64,000 nucleotides of DNA from Bradyrhizobium sp. ORS 278 (lineage in GTDB: Bacteria > Pseudomonadota > Alphaproteobacteria > Rhizobiales > Xanthobacteraceae), in the NCBI RefSeq assembly GCF_000026145.1, contig NC_009445.1, positions 1,302,001 to 1,366,000 on the forward strand, read 5' to 3'. Shown here in pieces: positions 17,826-27,022 of the stretch. The notes under the pieces are model-generated. The model was not told the DNA's origin, searched no databases, and saw only the letters and a list, made by a program, of their open reading frames with translations. Position numbers and translations under genes: made by a program. Position 1 is the first letter of the stretch. Every line of letters begins with the position of its first letter.

Positions 17826-18062
17826 ATGCGAACATGGCAGGTCGAGCGCCGCAAACGCACGCGGCACCTCATCGAACTCGGCGGACTTGTCGTTAAATCC
17901 GGTATCGTGGAGCTAACCGGCGACGACCGCGCCATGATCTTCGGCGCCCTGCTATGGAGCGCCGACAAACTCAAAGGTGATCGGGGCGAACGGGTGCGAG
18001 CCCTGTGGGCCGCGAAGGGGAAACAGGCTTTTGCAATGGACCGACGACACGCAAGGCAATAG
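17826..18062 (+). CDS. traD: TraD-like conjugal transfer protein
   Basis: A 78-residue basic protein: MRTWQVERRKRTRHLIELGG then LVVKSGIVEL and RAMIFGALLWSADKLKGDR. The RKR..R.IELGGLVVK(A/S)G core is diagnostic of the small TraD of rhizobial and Ti plasmids (not the large coupling protein). The start ATG lies one base past the traC stop; the frame also extends upstream to an ATG at 17736 overlapping traC. It probably assists TraA at oriT. Confidence 0.75.
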   Translation: MRTWQVERRKRTRHLIELGGLVVKSGIVELTGDDRAMIFGALLWSADKLKGDRGERVRALWAAKGKQAFAMDRRHARQ

Positions 18063-19065
18063 GTCGAACTGCTCCAGTGATTGGTCTCTGATGCACGCGC
18101 GGGGACAATCGGGATACTGGCGCCTCTGCAAACTCAACGGTTTGTCCGTTGGCATTGTCAAGATATGGCGCAGGACTTGCTCCTTCGTGTCAGCTGCTTC
18201 GGCGACAGCTGCGTTTCCCGCTTGAGGCATCGACCGCAAAGTCGGTTGCGCCGGTCGCTCCACCTTAGTGTTGTTTCAGTCATCCGGAGCTTCCAACCGT
18301 CCGTCTGGCAGGGTTTAATTAACCCTTTGAAAGCAATGAATCTTCAGCCTGGATGATGAGTTAGCGACGATAGTAATCATTGCGTAGGTGCAGGCCGATT
18401 CGTTGCATCGAAGTCGTTTTCGTAAGGGATCTCCGGGGCTTTTTTAGAATCCGAGAGTGAAGCAGCTCACACACCGCAGGCAAATGTCGAACTAACCTGT
18501 CGTTCGGCCACTGCGTCACCTATCCAGGAGCTTAAAGCTGTTCGGTCGGAGGTGTCTGAGCAAGGAGATGAGGAGGGCAGGAGCGGTCGGCGAATGGGCA
18601 ACATCTTTTTTCCGTCCTCTCAGATCGAGTCGCCGCCCTTCGTGGGTGGCCAGGTCCGGTGCTGTCCGCGTTCGGCCACAGCTATCGCTCGCCGACGATT
18701 CTGACGCTGAAGTTGGGGACCGTCGCCGTAGCGCCGAAGGCTGATTAGGCGTGTAGAACCATATCTTTAGTGTCTCGGCGCGCGATCGCCGCCAGCGAGA
18801 TGAGACTGCAAACAGTGGCACGGACGGAGCAGGGCCATTGTCGCCACGCCTCATGCGCCGCGCGATCGGCCGGCGGACGCCGCGGTCAAAATGTTGGGTG
18901 GGCCGCATGGATTGAGCTGCTGCTTCCGATGCCGGGGGCGACCCTCGCGACACGTTTTCCGAGGGATGAACTCCGGATTCTTCGAGTTGCGTCATGGTAC
19001 GGTTGATGCTTAAAATTGTATAAGAACAATAGTGTCGATATCAAATGGAGGGAGGAACCTAGACA
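18063..19065. other. 1-kb gap without a recognisable gene
   Basis: Only short frames with no family likeness are found on either strand. An AT-richer stretch is near 18300-18480. The last ~90 bases must hold the promoter of the gasdermin operon: TAAAAT (19009-19014) or TATAAG nearby could be a -10, but no convincing -35 is seen. A good GGAGGGAGGA ribosome site lies just before 19066. Confidence 0.5.
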
Positions 19066-19869
19066 ATGCCAATCTGTAGCGATCCCACGATCACCTACCT
19101 TAAGGGCCTGGGCTTCAGCGTGGTTCGTCTACCGCGGCCCGACATGCGGCCCCTGCAAATCCTCTCGGATCATGGAGGAGAGCTCACCAATCTCGGCGAA
19201 CTCGAGACCATCATGAAGTCCGGTCCCGTCGGCGTGCCGCCGCTGAAGCTCAATCTGGCGGGCCCCACTTTGGCCGGAGAGCAAGCGAGCACACTCAGCA
19301 TCGGTCTCGGCTTGAGCGTGCTCGGCACCGTGCTCGGCGCAATGGGCGCCGGCAAGCTCGGACTCGACGTCGCCTACAAAGGCGCGTCCAAGGTGACGTT
19401 CGAGTTCACTGATACCCAAAGAGACGAGGTCGAGATCGCGGCGCTGGACAAGTTCTTTGGCGCTGCCGACGTCGATCCGTCGGCGCGGGGGGTGATGCAG
19501 TTGCTCGAAGCGGACGAGATTTATGTCGTCAACGCCACCATCAAGTCGAGCAAGATCACCGTCACCAGCAAGGACAGCTCGGGTACCGATGTCACGCTCA
19601 AGGTACCGGAGATTAAGGAGATCGTTGGCGCCAATGTGTCGGTGTCGGCGGCCCAGGACACCAGCGCGAAGATCACCTACGAGGGCAAGATTCCGCTGGT
19701 ATTCGGCTTTCAAGCCGTCCGCCTGTTCTACGAGGACGGCCGTTACACGTCGTTCGAGCCACTGGAGGCCGGCGCCATGGCGGCAAGGGAGCTGAAGTCG
19801 TCCGGGCTGCCCGACGGCGCCAAGGCACTCACGCGTCGCGCGGCCATGCTGCGCATCGGCAATACATGA
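19066..19869 (+). CDS. Bacterial gasdermin (pore-forming cell-death effector)
   Basis: A 267-residue protein starting MPICSDPTITYLKGLGFSVV with RLPRPDMRPLQILSDHGG next. The early cysteine (Cys4), the GFSVVRLP...PLQIL pattern, a Gly/Leu-rich hydrophobic segment (SIGLGLSVLGTVLGAMGAG, residues ~85-103) and the size match bacterial gasdermins, known from Bradyrhizobium, where the N-terminal Cys is palmitoylated. In that family a caspase-like protease clips a short C-terminal peptide, freeing a membrane-pore domain that kills infected cells. Here the tail LKSSGLPDGAKALTRR...GNT would be that peptide. The next gene, a caspase-like protease, overlaps by 4 bases (ATGA). Identification is by pattern and context, without a search. 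Confidence 0.8.
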   Translation: MPICSDPTITYLKGLGFSVVRLPRPDMRPLQILSDHGGELTNLGELETIMKSGPVGVPPLKLNLAGPTLAGEQASTLSIGLGLSVLGTVLGAMGAGKLGLDVAYKGASKVTFEFTDTQRDEVEIAALDKFFGAADVDPSARGVMQLLEADEIYVVNATIKSSKITVTSKDSSGTDVTLKVPEIKEIVGANVSVSAAQDTSAKITYEGKIPLVFGFQAVRLFYEDGRYTSFEPLEAGAMAARELKSSGLPDGAKALTRRAAMLRIGNT

Positions 19870-22337
19870 GCCCGGCGCCGGACAATTGGGCTGTCGTTAT
19901 CGGCATCGATCAGTACGACGTGGCCGAGGCATGCCTCAATGGCGCGGTGAACGACGCCTTGGCGATGCGCAAATGGCTGCTCGATCCCGCAGGCGGCGCG
20001 GTGTCCGAACGGCAATTGTTCCTGCTGCTCAGTCCCAAACCAGGTCGGAACCTGGGCGACATCAAATCACTTCCCGCCAGCCGCGCCAATGCGATCACCG
20101 TCATCGAGCGCGTGCTCGCGAAGAGCCGAGGCCGGGGCGACCGCTTCTTCTTCCATTTTTCCGGCCACGGTCTCAGTGCGCGGATCAATGCGACAAACCA
20201 GAGTGGAATGGCTTTTGCCGATTTCACTGAATTGCTGACGGACAACTCCCTAACGGTCCAGGCGCTGTTCGACCTCTTCCAGTCAACACAATTCAAGGAG
20301 CAATTCTTCTTCATCGACGGCTGCCGCAATGCGCCGTTCGGCTCGGATCGCATCCTGGGCAGTTACCCCAAACCGCGCGCTGCGCAGCCTCCGGTGAGCC
20401 CGCAGTTCGGAATGTACGCAACAGCGCCTATGTTGAAGGCCAACGAAGTCGACGAACGAGGTGCGTTCACGCAGGCTCTGCTCGACGGCCTTGGCGGTGA
20501 AGGAAGCGCCAAGCGATGGGATTCGAACAATGCAGCGTATGTCATCCGCTGGAGTACATTGTTCAGTTACGTGCATGGCGTCGTAACGGCTCGCAAGCTC
20601 AAAGCTGGGGCGTTCATCCAGACGCCGCGCCGTTTCGGCGAGACGGCTGGCGAAGACCCAATCCTGGCAAGCAAGCCGCCGGAGGGGTTCGGGCAGGTGC
20701 GGTTGAGTGTAAAATTGGCGCCCAAGGACGCGCTGGGGCACAGCAGTGTGCTGGTGCGAGACCTCTCCGGTGAGATCAAGCGCGAGCCGAAGCCGATAAA
20801 AGGCTTGCCCGTGTGCTTCGATCTGACGCCGCGTTTGTATGGCGTCGACGTCGAGGCCGATGGCTGGGAGCGTGTCGGCAACGTCAGATCCGTCGATCTC
20901 TACGAACCATGTGAGATCGACATTACACTCGCTCGTTCGCCGGCGAAGATCATCACTCAAGCGGGCGAGCGACGAGAGCTTTGGAACGATGACACAGCAG
21001 AGTCCCTCGATGTCGATGCTGATGAATCCTGGGCAAGAGCAACCAGCTTTTCGGTCGCGCCGAGCTCCTTGACGGTCGAATCGGGTGACCGTCTCGCGAC
21101 AGTCGAAATCGCCGACGAAGCAGGTCGCGTGCTTGAAACCCATCGTTGGGCCGTCAGATTGGCGCCCTGTCCGCCGGGCTTCTATCGCGCAAGACTGCTC
21201 TCCCCGGAAGGAGAGGCCACCGAAGAACTGGTGCAGGTCGGCAAGCACCAATCGCTTCACGTCGCGGTGACCGCGCCGCCCCCGGCAAGTCCGCTCCTGC
21301 AGCATTTGATCGAGACCGTTGGATTCCGGCGGGAGAAGGACGGGACCGTGTCGGTGTCGGCGAGCGTGGGCCCGTCGGCATCGCTCCGTTTGTCCACCGT
21401 GCTGGCGCTATCGGCCGCGGCCGCCGCAGAGACCGGATCAAAGTTCGGACAGCGGCTTCGCGCTGTCGGCATTCCGGCCTTTTCCGCAATCACCGGCGCG
21501 GCTAGCGGTGTACAGATCGTCGCAGGCAGTGATGACGGCACGGACTGGATCGGCCGGTTACGGGTCGGCGTCTGGTCGCTTGACGGCACCTCGGAAGCAT
21601 CGCAAGCGTTGGGTCGCCTCCCGGACAACGCTGAGATCGCGACCGCGGCCTTCGCCCGCGCACCGGGGGCCTGTCAACTCACCTTGCAAGACGTCGGGCA
21701 GTCTGCGTCTCAATTGACACTGCCACTCGTGGTCCTGCCCGGTCGGGTTACGTTGCTGGTCATCACGCGCGATCGCGACGGGCGGATCGACGTTCATCTC
21801 TATATGCCGGCTGTGACCGGTCCACAGGCGCAGGAGAGGAGTTTCCGTGACCAGGAGTTCGCCGACAGCAACTTCGCGGCACTGAGGCGCATCGAACTGA
21901 TGCAGCGCGCCGTTGCCAACGGCCGCATTAGCCCGACCGCGCCCGAGATCGATTTGCTGTTGTGGGACAAGTGGCGTGATCCCGTGGCAGGCTGCCTTGG
22001 CGGCTATCTGGGCCGTCGGCGCGGCGACGCCCTCCAAAGAAGCTATACTCTTCGAAGTCTGGAGGAGGCGTCAGCAAACCTCGTCAGGTTTTTTGGATTG
22101 CTGCCGGACAGCCATATCCTTCACGGCTGGGTGCTGGAGCAGGTCGGAAAAGCAGGTGCTGCCGCGTCTTACGCTGCGGCACTCGATGCCGGATTGCCGT
22201 TGTTCCGCGACGGAGTTGCATTGCTCGAATCCGCCGTGGCCCGACTTGGGTTGCAACATCCTCGTGTGCCGGCACTCGCGGCGATCGCGGGGAGGCCGCC
22301 GGCCGATCCGCTCTGGTCGGTAACCATGCGGGGGTAG
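19866..22337 (+). CDS. Caspase-like (C14) protease, presumed gasdermin activator
   Basis: An 823-residue protein with an N-terminal caspase/metacaspase p20-type domain: NWAVVIGIDQYD, FFFHFSGHG (catalytic His101) and FFFIDGCRNAPFG (catalytic Cys153). The ~570 remaining residues are mostly beta-rich and unassigned, with a short helical end (EQVGKAGAAASYAAALDAGL) reminiscent of a TPR. This C-terminal part may sense the trigger. The ATG overlaps the gasdermin stop codon, so translation is coupled. In known systems such a protease cuts the gasdermin C-terminal peptide. No signal peptide; it acts in the cytoplasm. Confidence 0.88.
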   Translation: MSPAPDNWAVVIGIDQYDVAEACLNGAVNDALAMRKWLLDPAGGAVSERQLFLLLSPKPGRNLGDIKSLPASRANAITVIERVLAKSRGRGDRFFFHFSGHGLSARINATNQSGMAFADFTELLTDNSLTVQALFDLFQSTQFKEQFFFIDGCRNAPFGSDRILGSYPKPRAAQPPVSPQFGMYATAPMLKANEVDERGAFTQALLDGLGGEGSAKRWDSNNAAYVIRWSTLFSYVHGVVTARKLKAGAFIQTPRRFGETAGEDPILASKPPEGFGQVRLSVKLAPKDALGHSSVLVRDLSGEIKREPKPIKGLPVCFDLTPRLYGVDVEADGWERVGNVRSVDLYEPCEIDITLARSPAKIITQAGERRELWNDDTAESLDVDADESWARATSFSVAPSSLTVESGDRLATVEIADEAGRVLETHRWAVRLAPCPPGFYRARLLSPEGEATEELVQVGKHQSLHVAVTAPPPASPLLQHLIETVGFRREKDGTVSVSASVGPSASLRLSTVLALSAAAAAETGSKFGQRLRAVGIPAFSAITGAASGVQIVAGSDDGTDWIGRLRVGVWSLDGTSEASQALGRLPDNAEIATAAFARAPGACQLTLQDVGQSASQLTLPLVVLPGRVTLLVITRDRDGRIDVHLYMPAVTGPQAQERSFRDQEFADSNFAALRRIELMQRAVANGRISPTAPEIDLLLWDKWRDPVAGCLGGYLGRRRGDALQRSYTLRSLEEASANLVRFFGLLPDSHILHGWVLEQVGKAGAAASYAAALDAGLPLFRDGVALLESAVARLGLQHPRVPALAAIAGRPPADPLWSVTMRG

Positions 22338-22349
22338 ACGGGGGACATC

Positions 22350-24206
22350 ATGACGAATGTGAGGCGACTGGATCCGCGTGTTGAGACGGCAGCCGCTAGC
22401 CGAATCCCGTCGGACTGGCGAGATTCCGAGGAATCTCGAAACTGGCCGGAGACTTTGCATCCGAACGGACCTAACCACCGAGCATTCGTGCTGTTGCAGC
22501 CGGGCACAGGCCTGCCGGAGTTTACCGGGCACGCGGTGCAAATTAACGAGAGCGTGTTCATTGTCGAAGCTGATCTGGATACGCTTCGGTGGCTCGCAGA
22601 GTACCCGTCGGTTGTCTATGTCGAGGCCCCGAGGCCGATGGGCGAGGACCTTGATACGTCGGTGCCAGCTACCAAAGCCAATGTATTGTCGAGCCCTCCG
22701 TCGGGAGGTGCCGCGTTGACGGGCCTCGGCGTAGTGGTCGGCTTTGTCGATAGAGGTGGAATGGATTGGAAGCTTGAGGATTTCCAAGTCAACGGGCACA
22801 CCAGGATCCTCGCGATCTGGGACCAGTCCCTTCGCCCCGTCGGGACTGAGAAGTCGCCGGCCGCATACGGCTATGGCGTCGAGTATGACAAGACAACCAT
22901 CGATGGTGACTTGGCCGGCGGTCCGCCCCTGCGTCATCGCTGCAATCCGGGATCGCATGCGACTCACGTCGCCGGGATCGCAGTCGGTAACGGCAGCTCG
23001 ACCGGCCCCAATCCGGCCGGCGGTGTCTTTCCGGCGGCGAAATATGTCGGGGTAGCGACCAATGCCGACATCATCTATGTCGAGGCGGTCAAAATTCCGG
23101 GCACCACACTGACCAGCTCTGATCGCGTCGCGGAAGCGATTAAATATATCTTTGAAAAAGCGGGGAAGCGGCCGTGCGTCGTGAATGTCAGTCTGGGCAA
23201 CAATGGTGGCGCCCACGACAGCGAAAGCGTGGTGGAACGGACGATTGACCGCATGCTCGAAGCGAACGGACGTGTATTGGTCAAATCGGCGGGAAACGAA
23301 GTTGATTGGGACTGCCACGCCGTCGTGGTGCTCACGGCTGGCGATCCACGTTGCACTTTGGAATGGCAGTTTGGTCGAAGCGGGAGGCATGATCGCACGC
23401 CAAACGAATTGGAGCTTTGGTCCTCCTCTCGCGATCGTTTCCGCATCTGGGTCGAGCATCCCCAAGGTTCCAGCCTAGTCACCTCCAAGATCATTCCTGG
23501 CGCCGACGACACGCAGCGCTTTCCTTTGGGCAATGAAATCGTGACGGTCTCTTCGCAGCGATTCCATCCGCTCAACGGCGCCAGTTATGTGCACATCCAC
23601 GTCGATTCAGCCCAGGCGGGCGCGACGCTCTCGAGTGGCGTATGGAAAGTCTGCATTGAGGCCCACGATCCGAGCAACATCAAAGATGGCAGGATCGACG
23701 CCTGGATCGAGCGCGATTTGCGGGACGCGGCGAATAATTATGCCGATCAGTCCCTTTTTCGGAATTTCGTTGCAGCCGATGGGACCCTTAACCCTCCAGG
23801 TACCATTCGTCGCGGCATTACCGTAGGAAATTACGACCATCTCGGCGGGGCTGGCGTGTCAGCGTCCGGTCGCGGCCCCACCCGCGATGGACGGAACAAG
23901 CCAGATCTCGTTGCGCCTGGTTTCAGGGTCTGGTCTTCCGGAGCGCTGGGAAATCAGCCAAACCCGGCTGGCGGTGCCGGGGCCGTATTCGCGGTTCGAG
24001 TCGAGAAAACTGGTACGAGCATGAGCGCACCGCACGTGACCGGCGTTTGCGCGCAGTTGCTGGAAGCTTTCCCAGCTATCAGCTCTGCCCAAATGGGCGC
24101 GACACTCGTCGCCGCGGCGTCCGCATTGGCACCATCAACTAGCTTCGATAACCAATTGGGATTTGGCCTGATTGATGCCAAGGAGGCGGATACAGCGCTC
24201 CGCTGA
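22350..24206 (+). CDS. Subtilisin-like (S8) serine protease in the gasdermin operon
   Basis: A 618-residue protease with a full triad: Asp134 (GFVDRGGMDW), His203 (GSHATHVAGIA), the oxyanion Asn in VLVKSAGNEV, and Ser in TGTSMSAPHVTG. A ~180-residue insertion lies between the Asn and Ser motifs. There is no signal peptide; the first ~100 residues look like an inhibitor-type prodomain (FIVEADLDTLRWLAEYPSVV). It starts 12 bases after the caspase-like gene on the same strand, so co-transcription is likely. It could be a second activator of the gasdermin, a processor of the caspase-like protein, or a sensor; this is inference. Confidence 0.85.
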   Translation: MTNVRRLDPRVETAAASRIPSDWRDSEESRNWPETLHPNGPNHRAFVLLQPGTGLPEFTGHAVQINESVFIVEADLDTLRWLAEYPSVVYVEAPRPMGEDLDTSVPATKANVLSSPPSGGAALTGLGVVVGFVDRGGMDWKLEDFQVNGHTRILAIWDQSLRPVGTEKSPAAYGYGVEYDKTTIDGDLAGGPPLRHRCNPGSHATHVAGIAVGNGSSTGPNPAGGVFPAAKYVGVATNADIIYVEAVKIPGTTLTSSDRVAEAIKYIFEKAGKRPCVVNVSLGNNGGAHDSESVVERTIDRMLEANGRVLVKSAGNEVDWDCHAVVVLTAGDPRCTLEWQFGRSGRHDRTPNELELWSSSRDRFRIWVEHPQGSSLVTSKIIPGADDTQRFPLGNEIVTVSSQRFHPLNGASYVHIHVDSAQAGATLSSGVWKVCIEAHDPSNIKDGRIDAWIERDLRDAANNYADQSLFRNFVAADGTLNPPGTIRRGITVGNYDHLGGAGVSASGRGPTRDGRNKPDLVAPGFRVWSSGALGNQPNPAGGAGAVFAVRVEKTGTSMSAPHVTGVCAQLLEAFPAISSAQMGATLVAAASALAPSTSFDNQLGFGLIDAKEADTALR

Positions 24207-24214
24207 ATTCTCTA

Positions 24215-24242
24215 GGCTGCCTAGCGGCTATCGGCGGCAGCC
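24215..24242 (+). terminator. Candidate hairpin after the gasdermin operon
   Basis: GGCTGCC (24215-24221) and GGCAGCC (24236-24242) form a 7-bp stem with a 14-nt loop, 9 bases after the subtilase stop. No T-run follows, so confidence is low. Confidence 0.35.
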
Positions 24243-24460
24243 AAATGTAAGGCAGGCATCGTGACTCTATTGAGAACGACCCATCTTGTCACCTCAGTCG
24301 GTATCAGTTCGACCGAGAAGTCCGCTGTCAGCTGGAGTGTCCGACGAGCGAGAGGGTCGGTCTCAGCTTTTTCGGTTCGGCGATCTTTATTGTCGGCGCT
24401 GTCCGAATTCTTCTCAAGGCCACCTCACCCCGCGCTCGGTTCTTAAATCTTACGCTCGTA

Positions 24461-24561
24461 CGGTGCAGGCTGTTCGGGAAGCTTTGGTCAAGGCCGGCAT
24501 AGAATTTCTCGATGCGAACCAAAAAGGCGAAGGTGTGAGGCTCAGGAGCCCGAAGGCCTAA
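24461..24561 (+). pseudogene. Remnant of an XRE-type regulator C-terminus
   Basis: The codons for TVQAVREALVKAGIEFLDAN and QKGEGVRLRSPKA, then a stop, match the conserved end of short XRE-family regulators (LREALE.AGVEFI...GVRLR). No helix-turn-helix part is found upstream in frame, so only the 3' end remains. The rest of 24243-24945 holds nothing recognisable. Confidence 0.55.
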
Positions 24562-24945
24562 GCAGCCCCAAATCTATGACCCCTGCCCCCAATCGACGGC
24601 GTCAGGTATCCACGTTTGCAATGCAGGCACACCACTTGGCTTGTGACGACCAAATCAAATTGGGGCTAAGGCCCCCTTTGCGCTGAACGCAATCAAATCG
24701 TTAGCTGGGCGAGATGTGTTGCGGGCGCTTCCCGACTTGGAGGAGAATTATTGAATGTGTGGCGCGCCACGGTCGACGAAGATAGGCGCTATTGCTTCGC
24801 CATGCCCCTATGATGCCGCAGCCCGCCTCGCGTTCCAATCGGCAAATCTGCGACACGCGACGACTTTGCAGTCCGGACGCGCTTAAGCGACCGTTGCGGC
24901 CCGCTAGCGCACGCGAAAGCCCTCGGTTGTCCGCATTGACGTTAA

Positions 24946-25293
24946 TTGTCCTATAGCCATCCTCGTCTCTTCGCGTCTTACGAGAGTGGGAGGGAGACCT
25001 TGAGACAGAGTCAGCACCGAAAGAATGGAAGCGAACAGTCACGAGTTGGTACATCTGCCTCGAAATCTGAAGTGTCGAACACCATTCCATTTGCCCAACG
25101 GCTCACCTGCACGATCAACGAAGTATGCGAGGCGACCGGCTTGGGGCGCACGAAGCTTCACGAATAAATAGGAGCGGGGCAAATCGCTACTACAGCTGTA
25201 GGGCGTCGCCGGTTGGTGCTCGTAAGATCACTCCAAGCATTTCTCGATGTAAACCGCTCGTCGGCGGCTGGCGGTCTAAAAAGGATTTGGTAG
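24946..25293 (+). pseudogene. Excisionase-type HTH protein broken by an in-frame stop
   Basis: The frame reads RLTCTINEVCEATGLGRTKL-HE-stop, then continues in the same frame IGAGQIATTAVGRRRLVLVR followed by SLQAFLD. Together they are the typical excisionase/MerR-like DNA-binding domain (INEACEATGLGRTKLYELI..G.I.....GRRRLV). The TAA at 25165-25167 replaces the usual leucine. The protein would be truncated before the wing. Similar small HTH genes sit near integrases in rhizobial islands. Confidence 0.65.
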
Positions 25294-25686
25294 CACTTCT
25301 CTTCGTCTTAAGAATTTGGCCACAATTGTCCGTCCGTATTCGCTCCAATCCGCCGTGACGACAGGGGTGATGCTGCGGGAACGCCAGCGTTGAACGGCGC
25401 CAACTATCTGTCAATCAAGGAAGAATCCCTTGAGATTTGCGGACTCCCTCTCCGCCAGAATGAAACGGAATTGAAAAACGCCGGCAAAATAAGATATTAC
25501 TCGTCCTACTAGAGGCGACTGGTGACGAAAATCGGGAACGCGGCGACGCACCACGCTTCGCCGCGTAGGAGGAGATGCCTCCGGCCATCCCTTCGCGGAG
25601 TGCGCCAAGCGCTCCCTCGCAGCTCGGGCACCGTCGTCGCCCACGCGACCCGACCCGTGCGTTGGTTTTGGCTAGCCAGGCGACGC
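25294..25686. other. Gap without a recognisable gene
   Basis: About 390 bases with only short frames lacking family resemblance. No hairpin or repeat of note. Confidence 0.4.
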
Positions 25687-26928
25687 CTAGTCGTCGTCTT
25701 CCTCTGTCTCAGGGATCTCGCCGGCTTGGAAGCCGCACATCTCCATGAACATCCACGCCCGCAACCAGTTGGAGATCTCGTTGACCTTCAGCTTGGAGAC
25801 ATCCTCCTGATAGTCGACATCTGACGCATTCCGTGCATAGATGGCGTTGAGGTAGCTGACATAGGCCTCGCGCATCATCCCTGTCGGCCGGAAGGCGAAG
25901 TTGTGCGAAATCGCCACCTCCCTCACGGAGGTGGCGACCGCGCTCCACAATGGCAATTCGATCTCGCCATGGCCGCCATGCGTCAGGCCATCGTTGGCGA
26001 CGCGTTGAGCGAGCCGGATCAACCGTCCATTGAAGGCGTAGAGTGGGCCTCGAAGAGCTTTGGATGAAGCTCTTCATCCAGTTGTTCGGTGATTGCGTTG
26101 GCCCGCTCGGGTTCGGCCAGGCGGAAAGGGTTCAGAGCGCAGATAAATAGGCTGCTCCGGTCCGACCAAGGAATTGAGTTCCAGAACTTCCTAACGAAGC
26201 AGAAGCCGTGCAGCCGTTCTTCTTCCATCAACTGGGCTGCATAATTGCTGAGCCCGGTAAGGTGCTTTCGCGTCCACTCATTCGGCGAGCCGTCTTCCTC
26301 CTTGTTGTCGATCCAGCCTGGTATGTCGTCGACGGTGATTACGACGCAGCCCATGGCATCGTGCGACAGGAGCTGGTTGGTGAAGCGCTTGAACTCATCG
26401 TCGCTCAGCACGTGGAGCTGCAGCCTCAGGCTTTCGAGCACGTCGGCGGTCATATAGATAGGCTTGGCGGGTGATCTTCACGTCCATCGTCGAGACCAGG
26501 ACGTTAGTGATGTCTTTGTGGCCGGACAAGGCGAACATGCCTGCGACGTAATTGCTGTAGGCGAACAGTTCGGAAAACGCGTTGCGCTCTGCCGCACGGT
26601 CCACTTTTAGCTCGAGAATGAAGAGCCCGTCCTCATGGTGTCCGAGCAGATCGAGCTCCATTGGGCGGGTGTGGTCGGTGGGCAGCTTAATCTTGCTGCC
26701 CAGAAACTCTCCGAATCGAACCGAATTGTGCAGTCTCTTGAGCTTGGTCAGGGTTCGCGCTTTGATGATTCGCCATAGTTGGAAGTCGTCCTCGTTGCCC
26801 ACAGGCTTTTCGTCTAACGCCGCGGCCTCGTCGACCAGGTCGGTTAACCCAGTCTTGAACAGGTAGTCGTGGACCGCCTCCTCGCTGAATTGGGCCAAGT
26901 TGCTCTCCTGCACCCATTGGGCGATCAT
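25687..26928 (-). pseudogene. PD-(D/E)xK-type nuclease gene broken by two frameshifts
   Basis: Three successive minus-strand frames (26928-26395, 26453-26019, 26022-25687) read best as one ~410-residue protein. The first part has a nuclease-like core ELDLLGHHEDGLFILELKVD (Asp, then ELK) followed by FSELFAYSNYVAGMF. It slips frame near 26445, where YLYDRRR should become YMTADVLESL, and again near 26030. The middle part mentions DDEFKRFTNQLLSHDAMGCV. Three overlapping genes are possible but less likely. It is divergent from the Gabija-like pair, so it may once have been part of that defence locus. Family name unknown. Confidence 0.6.
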
Positions 26929-27022
26929 TGCCGTCTGCGTGTATATTACAGGTAACTTGGCAACGCAGCGCGGCGGCTGTGGTAATTTGAAGCTTGATCA
27001 TGTGGAAACTGAGATTCGGCGC

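Noticed and set aside
18063..19065. Small genes in the gap before the gasdermin operon
   Set aside because: Short frames on both strands lack ribosome sites and family resemblance.
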